A stretch of 7,123 bases of DNA from Bacillota bacterium (GCA_023395575.1 JAEWZA010000098.1:1-7123); one strand, 5' to 3'; shown: positions 1 through 5,566, counted from the first letter of the stretch. Numbers and translations: made by a program. Notes: generated by a model not told the origin, from the sequence alone.

Positions 1-148
1 CAATATAGTCTTCGTTATATACTGCTGTCCTTTTAAATGTTTCAACACCTTCAACAGAATAATCAGGAGCCTCATATTTCATAAATACCCTTAGAACAAG
101 TTCCAATGCCTCTTCCTTTTTGTTTTCGCCAATTTTTTTTACGACCAC
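1..148 (-). CDS. GNAT-family N-acetyltransferase, N-terminal part (runs off the left edge)
   Basis: Minus-strand frame open from the start region to the window edge, giving about 49 residues. The segment LVLRVFMKYEAPDYSVEGV (codons about 17-35) matches the first helix region of small GNAT acetyltransferases, which transfer an acetyl group from acetyl-CoA to an amine; the acetyl-CoA-binding loop would lie outside the window. Start choice: an ATG at 154 has the GGAGG (156-160) only one base away, too close to use. The in-frame GTG at 148 is seven bases from that GGAGG and is the better start. The family call rests on the N-terminus only; substrate is unknown. It follows the scrap at 173-370 closely and is probably expressed from its own or a read-through transcript; no clear promoter is visible. 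Confidence 0.6.
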   Translation of the reverse strand, partial: MVVKKIGENKKEEALELVLRVFMKYEAPDYSVEGVETFKRTAVYNEDYI

Positions 149-172
149 TGCCATACCTCCGATTAAAATGTA

Positions 173-370
173 TTAAGATGCGATACATTTCGTAAATCCC
201 CATTCTTTACCACCATGTTCTGTGTTCCGGCTCATCTCGATCCACATCTCCTTTGATTTACCGCCCTTTCCGCTCCAACAGTACGCACGTCTCAACGTGC
301 TTTGAACAGTCAAAAAATATGCTGCTTGAACCTGGTGTGGCCTTGGCGGGATTTCAAAACTCGTACCAAC
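173..370 (-). pseudogene. Gene scrap resembling the N-terminus of an HNH/restriction-endonuclease-type protein
   Basis: A stop-to-stop minus frame of 65 residues ends at 173. Its last part, MWIEMSRNTEHGGKEWGFTK (ATG at 247), resembles from memory the N-terminus of HNH-type endonucleases with an N-terminal 'MSR..HGG..W.F..C.W.P' segment. The frame stops where such a protein would continue for hundreds of residues, so this would be a truncated remnant. The stretch 241-370 is 63/130 G+C, clearly richer than its surroundings, suggesting different ancestry. It contains a small hairpin, GCACGT-CTCA-ACGTGC (285-300). The family assignment is from pattern memory and could be wrong; the open frame and composition shift are directly visible. 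Confidence 0.33.
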
Positions 371-383
371 CTAATACAGACTT

Positions 384-833
384 CTAATCTTCCCAACTTT
401 GTAATTCAAGAATATTTCCTTCAGTATCAGTAGCATATACAAAGGTTGCCTTTCGACCATCCGCATATTCCGCATGAACCAAGTCGCCAATAACTCCGCC
501 GCCTCTTTCAATTACTTTTTCAAGCGTTTCAGTAACGTTATCTACTTCAAAAGCTAAATGAGCAATGCCAAATGCGTTAATGTGATGCTCTGAATTTTCT
601 TTCATTTGATCATAGGAGAAAATTTCCAACGTAGGATGTTCTTCATAATATCCAGGCATTAACAAGTGTTCACCCACAATATGAGCATTGGATATTCCAG
701 TCAACTTATCTAGCCATTCTCCACGCAAGTCGCGCTTTTCACCTATACTTTTACATTCAAACACGTCTTGATAAAATTCAATTAATTTTTCACTATCTTT
801 TGCAATAATATTTGTGTGAACATACCGAATCAT
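384..833 (-). CDS. VOC-family (glyoxalase/dioxygenase fold) metalloprotein
   Basis: A 149-residue protein with the paired beta-alpha-beta-beta-beta modules of the vicinal oxygen chelate superfamily. Module 1 opens with MIRYVHTNIIAKDSEKLIEF and module 2 with FGIAHLAFEVDNVTETLEK. The four expected metal ligands are in the expected places: H6, E70 (TLEIFSY), H92 (IAHLAF) and E143 (ILELQ). Length is normal for a single-domain VOC protein acting as a dimer in the cytosol. Members include lactoylglutathione lyases, dioxygenases and antibiotic-binding proteins; the substrate cannot be told from sequence. The complete ligand set suggests a metal-binding enzyme. The start at 833 is the only good one, but its ribosome site (AGAAAG, about 12 bases upstream) is weak. 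The gene stands alone; its neighbours are remnants. Confidence 0.85.
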   Translation of the reverse strand: MIRYVHTNIIAKDSEKLIEFYQDVFECKSIGEKRDLRGEWLDKLTGISNAHIVGEHLLMPGYYEEHPTLEIFSYDQMKENSEHHINAFGIAHLAFEVDNVTETLEKVIERGGGVIGDLVHAEYADGRKATFVYATDTEGNILELQSWED

Positions 834-857
834 TTCTATACTCGCTTTCTTTTATTT

Positions 858-863
858 ATTATA
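858..863 (-). promoter_or_regulatory. Candidate -10 element (TATAAT) for the VOC gene
   Basis: A consensus TATAAT on the minus strand lies 25 bases before the VOC start codon. No good -35 hexamer is found at 16-18 bp upstream, and the area is AT-rich, so the match may be fortuitous. Confidence 0.3.
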
Positions 864-933
864 ATAATGTTTTAATGGAATCGTGACGTCTAACTCTTTT
901 CCTTTTCTAGTAGACAGATGCTTCCATAACATA

Positions 934-1008
934 CTACTCACCCATTTTAGCAAATTCAATTTCCTTTGATAATGTTTTTCTTATAGGACAATTACTGGCT
1001 ATTTCTGA
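934..1008 (-). pseudogene. Short remnant resembling the C-terminus of an OsmC/Ohr-family protein, in an eroded 400-bp stretch
   Basis: Between the VOC gene and the SEC-C tail (834-1229) no complete gene is visible. One minus frame (934-1008) reads IASNCPIRKTLSKEIEF followed by a stop. This matches the usual C-terminal pattern of OsmC-family peroxidase-like proteins, where the cysteine of CP(I/V).KTL is the resolving or catalytic one. Just upstream other minus frames hold gene-like scraps: YKGYEAFNSYMMLTMQERMN (about 1040-1100) and RVYMRTEATIEEWNIYL (about 1092-1145). They lie in different frames broken by stops, and I do not recognise them. The picture is of decayed coding DNA. The OsmC call rests on about 17 residues. 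Confidence 0.27.
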
Positions 1009-1229
1009 TTAAACATGGCATATTCTACAGATATATTCATACGTTCCTGCATTGTCAGCATCATATAGCTATTAAATGCTTCATATCCTTTATAAATAGA
1101 TATTCCATTCTTCTATCGTTGCTTCCGTTCTCATATACACTCGCAGCTCTACGCCAACTCACACTGATTATCTAAGTTCAAATTACATTCGCATAAACTT
1201 AACTCACCGTTATCTTCTATTATAATACT

Positions 1230-1391
1230 TTAAAACTTACCACAACACCTTTTAAATTTCTTTCCACTGCCTGCTCGTGAACTTTCTGGCACAATTGTAG
1301 TAACTTCCGGGTGTATTGGTGTCCGATGCAACACTTCATCAGGGGTACACCCATGGTTGTACCACATTCTAACAGAATTCATAACCTTCAC
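1230..1391 (-). pseudogene. Frameshifted SEC-C tail of the preceding gene
   Basis: In the frame shifted by one from the 271-codon ORF the sequence reads VVKVMNSVRMWYNHGCTPDE (starting one codon before 1391), continues to AGSGKKFKRCCGKF and stops at 1230. The RMWYNHG.TPDE segment and the GSGKKFKRCCG ending are the hallmarks of SEC-C-ending proteins. The usual CPCGSGKK has become SRAGSGKK, so the first two zinc-ligand cysteines are absent while the final CC remains. This agrees with a gene under relaxed selection, although some natural members may be similarly degenerate. The shift is most simply explained by loss of one G in GATATG(G)TGGTG. Confidence 0.7.
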
Positions 1392-2203
1392 CACATATCC
1401 GAGAATTCATTTGCTTGATCAATATCTTCAAAATCAATGCCATACCCTTGCATGGCTGCAAATACAAACTGTACATATTCCTGTGGATCTCTTTCTTCTC
1501 CGGACTTTCCTATGTCGGTTGCCTGATCATGGAGTTCCTTCATAAAATCATCCATACATTCTTTTACGGTTACACCGGCCTTTTGTGCAACATTTGTAAA
1601 GTGAGGTAGAAACTTTTTCTCTATATACCTTTGTACTTCTTTTTCTGCATTGGATATTTCATAATAATTTTCATCCGCATAGTGCAGAAACTCCTTTTTA
1701 GATGGAAGATATCGCTGCTTTAAACCCGCCTCCTGAAATAGCTGTCTAAAAGAAGAATAGCTTACCGATTTATAAAAACGTTCAAGATCTTTTTCTGTTA
1801 ATTCGCGTTTTGTTCCTTTAAAAAACTGCAACATTTTTTCATGTTCATTCATATATGAATCCTGAAAGCAATTATGAAGCAAGAATCCATCCATAGTTGT
1901 ACATATGACCGGAACTGAATCTCCAATCAATTGATGCAGCGTACATGTACATACAAATTCAGGGGTAAACATCACTGTATTTTTATAGCTGCCATCATCA
2001 TGGTTATATCCCTTCTCATCAAATTTATTCTCATATTTATGTATTAGTGTCAGCAGTTCTGTAACATGTATCACGCCGTAAAGGTTTACATCTGCCATCA
2101 ACTCTACTCGATGCGCTTTCTTAAGTCTACTCTCTGAAAATTCCAGTTCTTCTATATTCCTAAATAATTTTGCCGATTCTTTCCCTATTACTGATACACC
2201 CAT
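1388..2203 (-). CDS. SEC-C-family hypothetical protein, truncated at both ends
   Basis: An open frame of 271 codons. The body is mainly charged helical sequence, for example LKKAHRVELMADVNLYGVIH near residue 28 and FLHYADENYYEISNAEKEVQ near residue 172. It resembles long clostridial proteins of unknown function that end in a SEC-C zinc-binding motif. Two defects are visible. At the 5' end the first codons (MGVS) are kinase-remnant DNA read out of frame, there is no ribosome site before the ATG, and the true N-terminus is missing. At the 3' end the frame stops right after SDMW, and the family's tail continues in the next frame (see 1230-1391). Restoring one base near 1391-1396 would give SDMVVKVMNSVRMW and about 50 further residues. 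SEC-C motifs bind zinc and mediate protein contacts; a role for this protein is unknown. Any expression would rely on read-through from the upstream HTH promoter. Confidence 0.55.
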   Translation of the reverse strand: MGVSVIGKESAKLFRNIEELEFSESRLKKAHRVELMADVNLYGVIHVTELLTLIHKYENKFDEKGYNHDDGSYKNTVMFTPEFVCTCTLHQLIGDSVPVICTTMDGFLLHNCFQDSYMNEHEKMLQFFKGTKRELTEKDLERFYKSVSYSSFRQLFQEAGLKQRYLPSKKEFLHYADENYYEISNAEKEVQRYIEKKFLPHFTNVAQKAGVTVKECMDDFMKELHDQATDIGKSGEERDPQEYVQFVFAAMQGYGIDFEDIDQANEFSDMW

Positions 2204-2351
2204 TAGTGTAACTCATGGTCTTATTACGGCTTGGGACAGGCGGAAATTTAAGCATATAGCTATTGCCCTCATAAAGAATATTAATTTTATTTCCATTTGC
2301 TCCACCGTAAGCTCTGAATTTATTTACCTCACACGATGTAAAATCAATCAT
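2160..2351 (-). pseudogene. CtkA/HipA-like kinase (toxin component), N-terminal remnant
   Basis: The frame from ATG 2351 gives MIDFTSCEVNKFRAYGGANG, then SYMLKFPP.PSRNK and MSYTNGCIS. This is the characteristic N-lobe of the CtkA-like family related to HipA serine/threonine kinases, which act as toxins with an HTH antitoxin. GGANGNK is the nucleotide-binding loop. The match ends after about residue 54 (near 2190), and an unrelated tail (NRERIGKII) leads to a stop at 2160. Family members are roughly 300 residues, so the whole catalytic lobe is missing. The ATG overlaps the end of the HTH antitoxin gene by 8 bp, indicating translational coupling in the original operon. An in-frame upstream ATG at 2393 was not chosen because it lies inside the antitoxin gene and has no ribosome site of its own. 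The product should be inactive as a kinase. Confidence 0.72.
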
Positions 2352-2802
2352 TAATGATATTCTCCTTTCCCTCTGTACCAAGATATTTTTCACGCAGATA
2401 GCTTGCCTGTTCCTCAGTAATTAAGTCAGCCCAAAGATTGGAATTAATGACTCCATATAATTCGCCCCACAAGCAATCAAGATAGAGCACCTGTTCCTTT
2501 TCACCTTGTAAATATTCTTTTATTGCTTTTTGAACACTCTCGGGCAGTCCCGATTCCAGATAAGTTTTTCTGTTTGGTTTTCCCGTGACTGTGTTTTCTT
2601 CCGGTTCTGTTTCCAGTGCCAGCAGTTCCTCAATAGTTAGACCAAGTGTTTTGGACAGTTTGGAGAGCGTTCCTGCGCCACAACGGTTAAGATGGGTTTT
2701 CCCGGAATAAATATCTGCAAGAGTGGCCCATGGAATCCCGCTGATTTTTGATAAACGATAACGGGACATTTGAGTATCTTGTAAAAGCTGTTGTATTGTC
2801 AT
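2344..2802 (-). CDS. HTH (XRE-like) regulator, antitoxin partner of the CtkA/HipA-like kinase
   Basis: A 152-residue protein. The helix-turn-helix occupies about residues 1-58: LLQDTQMSRYRLSKISGIPW, then TLADIYSGKT and TLSKLSKTLGLTIEELL. The C-terminal half (SVQKAIKEYLQGEKEQVLYL, LITEEQASYLREKYLG) is helical and is the sort of region that contacts a partner toxin. Adjacent HTH plus HipA/CtkA kinase with an 8-bp gene overlap is the standard order for this toxin-antitoxin class. Start choice: a GTG at 2811, an ATG at 2808 and an ATG at 2802 are in frame. AGGTGAT (2807-2813) is correctly placed only for the 2802 ATG, and the predicted transcript starts near 2813. The protein probably represses its own promoter through the palindrome at 2822-2841. 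With the kinase destroyed it may survive as an orphan antitoxin/repressor. Confidence 0.8.
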   Translation of the reverse strand: MTIQQLLQDTQMSRYRLSKISGIPWATLADIYSGKTHLNRCGAGTLSKLSKTLGLTIEELLALETEPEENTVTGKPNRKTYLESGLPESVQKAIKEYLQGEKEQVLYLDCLWGELYGVINSNLWADLITEEQASYLREKYLGTEGKENIIND

Positions 2803-2819
2803 TTTCATCACCTACAATC

Positions 2820-2848
2820 ATTATATCGGTATTCCGATATAGAGTCAA
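2820..2848 (-). promoter_or_regulatory. Promoter of the HTH/kinase operon
   Basis: Minus strand: -35 TTGACT (2843-2848), exactly 17 bp spacer, -10 TATAAT (2820-2825). This is a near-consensus sigma-A promoter. Transcription should begin about 2813, leaving only about 11 bases before the ATG at 2802. Confidence 0.8.
2822..2841. promoter_or_regulatory. Palindromic operator inside the HTH promoter
   Basis: Perfect 8-4-8 inverted repeat TATATCGG-AATA-CCGATATA. It covers nearly the whole spacer and part of the -10. Its position predicts direct occlusion of RNA polymerase, most likely by the HTH protein encoded immediately downstream (inference). Confidence 0.72.
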
Positions 2849-2898
2849 TAGAAGTTCCCTTTCCAAATTCAGCAGTTAATGTGTCTTAGAAAGTTGTT

Positions 2899-3288
2899 TT
2901 AATGTTGTCCAGTTCCTGATTTACTATCAGCCATTTTTGCAACCTCTATCATTTTTTCAATGTAATACTTTTTTTCTTCAAAAGGTAAATCATCCTTTAC
3001 CAGGCAATTCTTTAAAGCATCTACTACTTCGTTATAAATGTCAAAACACTGTTTACTACTCACTGAATTTTTGTCCAGTGTTTTTTCCATGACCCCTTTA
3101 TAATCCTTCAAGACATCCAAAGTCATCTTTGCAAATTCTGGAAATTGTTCTAATGCTTTCTTAGCAACTTCTGGCTCCATATTCTGCAGCATTGATGCAA
3201 ATGTCATCAATTTGTTTTTTGTAATATGTCGAAAATCCAGAATATCCAGCTGTTGTAATACATCTCGTTCTGTTAACTGATTACTCAT
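2899..3288 (-). CDS. Conserved hypothetical protein, probably missing its C-terminal part
   Basis: 129 residues, strongly charged and helical: MSNQLTERDVLQQLDILDFR, then SMLQNMEPEVAKKALEQFPE, FEEKKYYIEKMIEVAKMADS. It resembles a family of clostridial proteins of unknown function sharing the pattern 'EPEVAKKALEQFP.FA...KDY' and 'DLPFEEK..YIEKMIEVAKMA', which as I recall usually continue with '.KDTENK' and a hydrophobic membrane segment. Here the protein ends KMADSKSGTGQH, where that segment would begin, so it looks shortened. The start is well supported: AGGAGG lies 8 bases before the ATG. It begins 17 bp after the stop of the DUF262-type fragment, so it was probably the second gene of that operon. 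No own promoter is visible. Function unknown. Confidence 0.66.
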   Translation of the reverse strand: MSNQLTERDVLQQLDILDFRHITKNKLMTFASMLQNMEPEVAKKALEQFPEFAKMTLDVLKDYKGVMEKTLDKNSVSSKQCFDIYNEVVDALKNCLVKDDLPFEEKKYYIEKMIEVAKMADSKSGTGQH

Positions 3289-3305
3289 TATGTTATCCTC
3301 CTACA

Positions 3306-3530
3306 CTAATAAGGCACAATCTTATCCATCAGAATAGCTTTTCTTTTTTCATAGAAATCATCAAAATTTTCTAATTCTAAAGAAACACCATCTGGAATAA
3401 TTGCCTCCTTGCAAAATTCCGTTTTCTGATCATTGTTCATTCCATTATAGTAAGCCACAAGGCGCAAATCATTTTTACCGCCGCTGCTCCTGCCTTCGAG
3501 AAGCTGTAAGTTCGGCAGCCTATTACAATT
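3306..3530 (-). pseudogene. C-terminal fragment of a DUF262/DUF1524 (GmrSD-type) protein
   Basis: An open minus frame with no start codon reads NCNRLPNLQLLEGRSSGGKN, then EAIIPDGVSLELENFDDFYEKRKAILMDKI and stops at 3306. The LPNLQLLEG motif, the 'IPD.VSLELENF.DFYE.RK' stretch and the terminal helix are typical of the C-terminus of DUF262 proteins, which include the GmrS/GmrD nucleases that cleave modified phage DNA. Full-length proteins are many hundreds of residues; only about 74 remain. Upstream the frame meets TGA at 3531 and nothing related continues, so the gene was cut by a deletion or rearrangement near 3530. This stub cannot act in restriction. It indicates that the island once carried a defence-type gene in operon with the 129-aa gene. 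Confidence 0.7.
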
Positions 3531-3564
3531 TCAACTATACGGCAAATCTTTATTTTCCAAACCC

Positions 3565-3583
3565 TAGTATATAACGTATACTA
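3565..3583. repeat. AT-rich inverted repeat TAGTATA-TAACG-TATACTA
   Basis: Perfect 7-bp arms around a 5-base centre, five bases beyond the stop of the AlbA regulator gene. It is too AT-rich and lacks the T-run needed for a convincing terminator; it could be a protein-binding site or a weak 3' end signal. Confidence 0.4.
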
Positions 3584-3587
3584 TATT

Positions 3588-4874
3588 TTACTTCACCACA
3601 TACCTTGTCAGCCTACCGTTACCAACTTTTTTGATAAGTCCTTTTTCCAGCATTTCTTTGAGCATATTAATTGCGTGAGTTGTTCCAACATCAAGGGTTT
3701 CTTCAACATCACTTCGAGTGATTTCTTTTTGTTTTTCAAATAAGCTGAGTATCGGTAAATACTTTTCATCTTCCACGCTTAGCTCGTGTGCATGCGTGTT
3801 AGGTAAAATTACTCGAAATGCACCTTCCACATTTTCAAACTTGGGTTGCACGGGTAAACCTTTATAGCAACTGATTATCTTGCTAATACCTGTGCCGTAT
3901 GCCTCAATTAGCTTCATTCTGTAAAATAAGCTTGCAAGCTTTTCATTCCTGGGTTGTGATGCTCCCAGCATAGCTGCCTCCAATGACAAACCTGAAACCA
4001 ATCCACCTAAGGAGATAATCTCTAACCGGTCAGAATAAAGGTTAATAATTGTACTACCACTAAAGGAATATTCTCTGTGGACAATGGCATTTAGCAATGC
4101 TTCACGAACGGCATCTTCCGGGTAATCTCTTTCATCCGTACGTAGTAAATCATGGAAGGTAGCTTTTGTTCCATTATAAAAATCTATGGTTTTATAAGCG
4201 TCTGTCAGTTGAGCAAATAGAGAGCCTGTCATTTCCTTTCGATCTTTAAAGACCAATTTATCGGAGCCTTGAAAAGCAGCAAATTTGACAGAATGTATGC
4301 ACTGATCTGAAACCAGTAAGCCCATATTTGTATAAATATCATCAGATGAAAGAATGCCTAAGTTTTTCATCTGCACTTCAGAAAATTCTAAATTTCTTCT
4401 TTCCATCTCTTTGTTTAAACTAGTAAAGGTCAGTTCTTGTATGAGAGAGCGGTTACTTTCAAAGGAATCACCATCGGTCATTTTAATCATCATGCGGATA
4501 GCATCTTCTGATGCTGGTGCAGATGTTGTTCCACTTCTAACATATACGCCTGTTGGTTTAAGTCCTTTGTCCGAAAGATAGTACGGTCTTTTTGTTCCTT
4601 GGCTAACCGTGAGCTTGACAAAATACTTATTATCATCTTGCAATAACTCAATATTTGTAAACATGGAGACATCAGGACGAATACTATCTCTTAAAGAATT
4701 TGATATCTGTTGCATCACAAAATCAGCATTATCAAGGCCAACAATTTCTCCGTTATCTTGTACACCAACATAGATTGTTCCACCATTTGTATTTGCAAAT
4801 GCCACAATTTCTTTTTTTAAATCAGGTGTATAAATTTCCTTCAATTCAACGGTTTCACTTTCATACAGCTTCAT
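3588..4874 (-). CDS. AlbA_2-domain (Schlafen AlbA-like) DNA-binding regulator with HATPase_c_4 domain
   Basis: 428 residues, complete. N-terminal AlbA_2 domain (about 5-130) with SETVELKE and the signature AFANTNGGTIYVGVQDNG (25-42). Central linker. HATPase_c_4/RecG-like domain with YPEDAVREALLNAIVHREYS (251-270), the SLGGL segment near 288 and YGTGI (326-330). C-terminal winged helix (about 375-428: ITRSDVEETLDVGTTHAINM and following), ending RLTRYVVK. This is the usual architecture of 'ATP-binding/putative DNA-binding' transcriptional regulators in Bacillota. Start choice: ATG 4874 has AAGGAG seven bases upstream, while the in-frame ATG at 4943 has no ribosome site and would read through the promoter region. 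It lies 87 bp after the 130-aa gene, with a promoter candidate in the gap. It likely regulates itself or its neighbour (inference); the ligand is unknown. Confidence 0.88.
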   Translation of the reverse strand: MKLYESETVELKEIYTPDLKKEIVAFANTNGGTIYVGVQDNGEIVGLDNADFVMQQISNSLRDSIRPDVSMFTNIELLQDDNKYFVKLTVSQGTKRPYYLSDKGLKPTGVYVRSGTTSAPASEDAIRMMIKMTDGDSFESNRSLIQELTFTSLNKEMERRNLEFSEVQMKNLGILSSDDIYTNMGLLVSDQCIHSVKFAAFQGSDKLVFKDRKEMTGSLFAQLTDAYKTIDFYNGTKATFHDLLRTDERDYPEDAVREALLNAIVHREYSFSGSTIINLYSDRLEIISLGGLVSGLSLEAAMLGASQPRNEKLASLFYRMKLIEAYGTGISKIISCYKGLPVQPKFENVEGAFRVILPNTHAHELSVEDEKYLPILSLFEKQKEITRSDVEETLDVGTTHAINMLKEMLEKGLIKKVGNGRLTRYVVK

Positions 4875-4885
4875 AACATCACTCC

Positions 4886-4917
4886 TTCTATCAGTTTCTA
4901 TCACTTCTAACACTATA
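4886..4917 (-). promoter_or_regulatory. Candidate promoter and iterated sites before the AlbA regulator
   Basis: On the minus strand a TATAGT -10 (4912-4917), with a weak -35 (TTTCTA at a 16-bp spacer), lies 38 bases before the start codon. Immediately downstream come two exact copies of TGATAGAA (4886-4893 and 4896-4903), plus a shorter TTAGAA at 4905-4910. The spacing is about one helical turn, so the sites face the same side of the DNA. They sit between the predicted transcription start and the ribosome site, suitable for autorepression. Confidence 0.42.
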
Positions 4918-4961
4918 CTAGCACAGCAAGTGGTAGAAAGCAAGGAGAAGCATCTGACAGT

Positions 4962-5354
4962 TTACGACATGCGGATAATCTCATTATCCTTTATAAGAAT
5001 ACAATCTTTAATGCAATAAATAGCAGCACCATATTTATCAATAGATTTTTGTACATTTCCTAAACTGATTTCACAGTCTAATAAATCTTCCTTGGAATAA
5101 CAGATAGCCATATCGATCTCACTTTTGCTATAAAGGTCAATCAGTTTCTTAATTCTATGATTACTCCGTTGATACCCTTTTTCATTAGTAAACCAACCGA
5201 CGAGATCAAGAAATTTTATTTGACTTAGGGATGATTCTAGCGAAGATATATTTTGATAATTAGATTTGTTCGGAATGAATACTGCTCCTTTGATTTTTCT
5301 GTTATGTATTCCAAGGGCGTTTCCAAAACTGGATAACGGGGGAATGACAATCAT
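4962..5354 (-). CDS. Unrecognised 130-residue protein with an out-of-frame upstream start
   Basis: I do not recognise this protein. It reads MIVIPPLSSFGNALGIHNRK, then FLDLVGWFTNEKGYQRSNHR and IDLYSKSEIDMAICYSKEDL, ending KDNEIIRMS. It has four cysteines (85, 94, 114, 118), no signal peptide, no convincing membrane helix and no motif I can name. A strong ribosome site (AAGGAGG) stands six bases before an ATG at 5368, but from there translation gives Met-Asn-Lys-Lys-Lys-stop. That TGA (5351-5353) overlaps the ATG at 5354 that opens the long frame. Expression therefore needs either termination-reinitiation at the ATGA overlap or a one-base slip in the A9 run, which would give a 135-residue protein from 5368. 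The gene is followed 87 bp later by the AlbA regulator and preceded by a long structured leader. It may be a real but conditionally expressed gene, or a decaying one. Confidence 0.6.
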   Translation of the reverse strand: MIVIPPLSSFGNALGIHNRKIKGAVFIPNKSNYQNISSLESSLSQIKFLDLVGWFTNEKGYQRSNHRIKKLIDLYSKSEIDMAICYSKEDLLDCEISLGNVQKSIDKYGAAIYCIKDCILIKDNEIIRMS

Positions 5355-5368
5355 TTTTTTTTATTCAT
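5351..5368 (-). other. Six-codon micro-ORF with A9 homopolymer at the start of the 130-aa gene
   Basis: ATG AAT followed by nine A and TGA. The ribosome site GGAGG (5375-5379) is ideally placed for this ATG and 20 bases from the ATG of the long frame. Ten A would fuse it in frame with the 130-residue protein. Runs of nine A are known to be slippage-prone for RNA polymerase and in replication. Confidence 0.65.
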
Positions 5369-5412
5369 AGTGAGCCTCCTTATAAAATAGTTAAAGTATA
5401 AAGGTATATAAA

Positions 5413-5455
5413 AAGGCTAAGCTGTGGATCATTAACTGACCTACCACTTAGCCTT
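5413..5455 (-). terminator. Terminator/attenuator hairpin upstream of the 130-aa gene
   Basis: Perfect 9-bp arms AAGGCTAAG and CTTAGCCTT (5447-5455 / 5413-5421) surround a 25-base loop that can extend by TGG/CCA pairing. On the minus strand the 3' arm runs into TTTTTATAT. This is a short-T-tract intrinsic terminator placed about 45 bases before the ribosome-site start ATG, hence a likely attenuator rather than a simple gene-end terminator. Confidence 0.6.
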
Positions 5456-5484
5456 GATTTAATGAAATTTTCTTCAAAATATTT

Positions 5485-5531
5485 ATGTCATCTATATTTT
5501 GGCCCAAAAACTAGCCCTAAATAGATGACAT
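5485..5531 (-). promoter_or_regulatory. Leader hairpin with 11-bp perfect stem
   Basis: Arms ATGTCATCTAT (5485-5495) and ATAGATGACAT (5521-5531) with a 25-base loop and no T-run after it. The loop holds AGGGCTA (minus strand, 5512-5518), which can pair with TAGCCTT of the terminator 3' arm (5413-5419), six Watson-Crick pairs plus one G-U. This offers a possible antiterminator pairing. It overlaps the 3' end of the leader ORF. Confidence 0.5.
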
Positions 5532-5553
5532 TTTCGCCCTGTTTTTCGCTCAT
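5488..5553 (-). CDS. Candidate 21-residue leader peptide
   Basis: A minus-strand ORF from ATG 5553 to TGA 5488 reads MSEKQGENVIYLGL and ends FGPKYR. A modest ribosome site, GAGAG, lies six bases upstream. The ORF runs through one arm and the loop of the 11-bp hairpin and stops inside the other arm. A translating or stalled ribosome would therefore change the folding of the leader before the terminator at 5413-5455. That geometry is typical of translational-stall attenuators such as those before ribosome-targeting antibiotic resistance genes. No homologue is claimed; existence of the peptide is an inference from position and structure. Confidence 0.42.
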   Translation of the reverse strand: MSEKQGENVIYLGLVFGPKYR

Positions 5554-5566
5554 TTTTCGCTCTCAA

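Noticed and set aside
1357..1609. Overlapping plus-strand frames of 62 and 64 codons
   Set aside because: They are antisense to the SEC-C gene, lack ribosome sites and have no protein-like pattern.
2352..2393. Extended N-terminus of the kinase remnant starting at 2393
   Set aside because: It lies inside the antitoxin gene, has no ribosome site, and the family begins at MIDF (2351).
3565..3583. Terminator for the AlbA gene
   Set aside because: The stem is only A/T-rich 7 bp without a T run; kept only as an inverted repeat.
4354..4672. A plus-strand frame (4354-4581) and a minus-strand alternative frame (4490-4672) inside the AlbA regulator
   Set aside because: Both are shadows of a clear conserved coding frame, without their own start signals.
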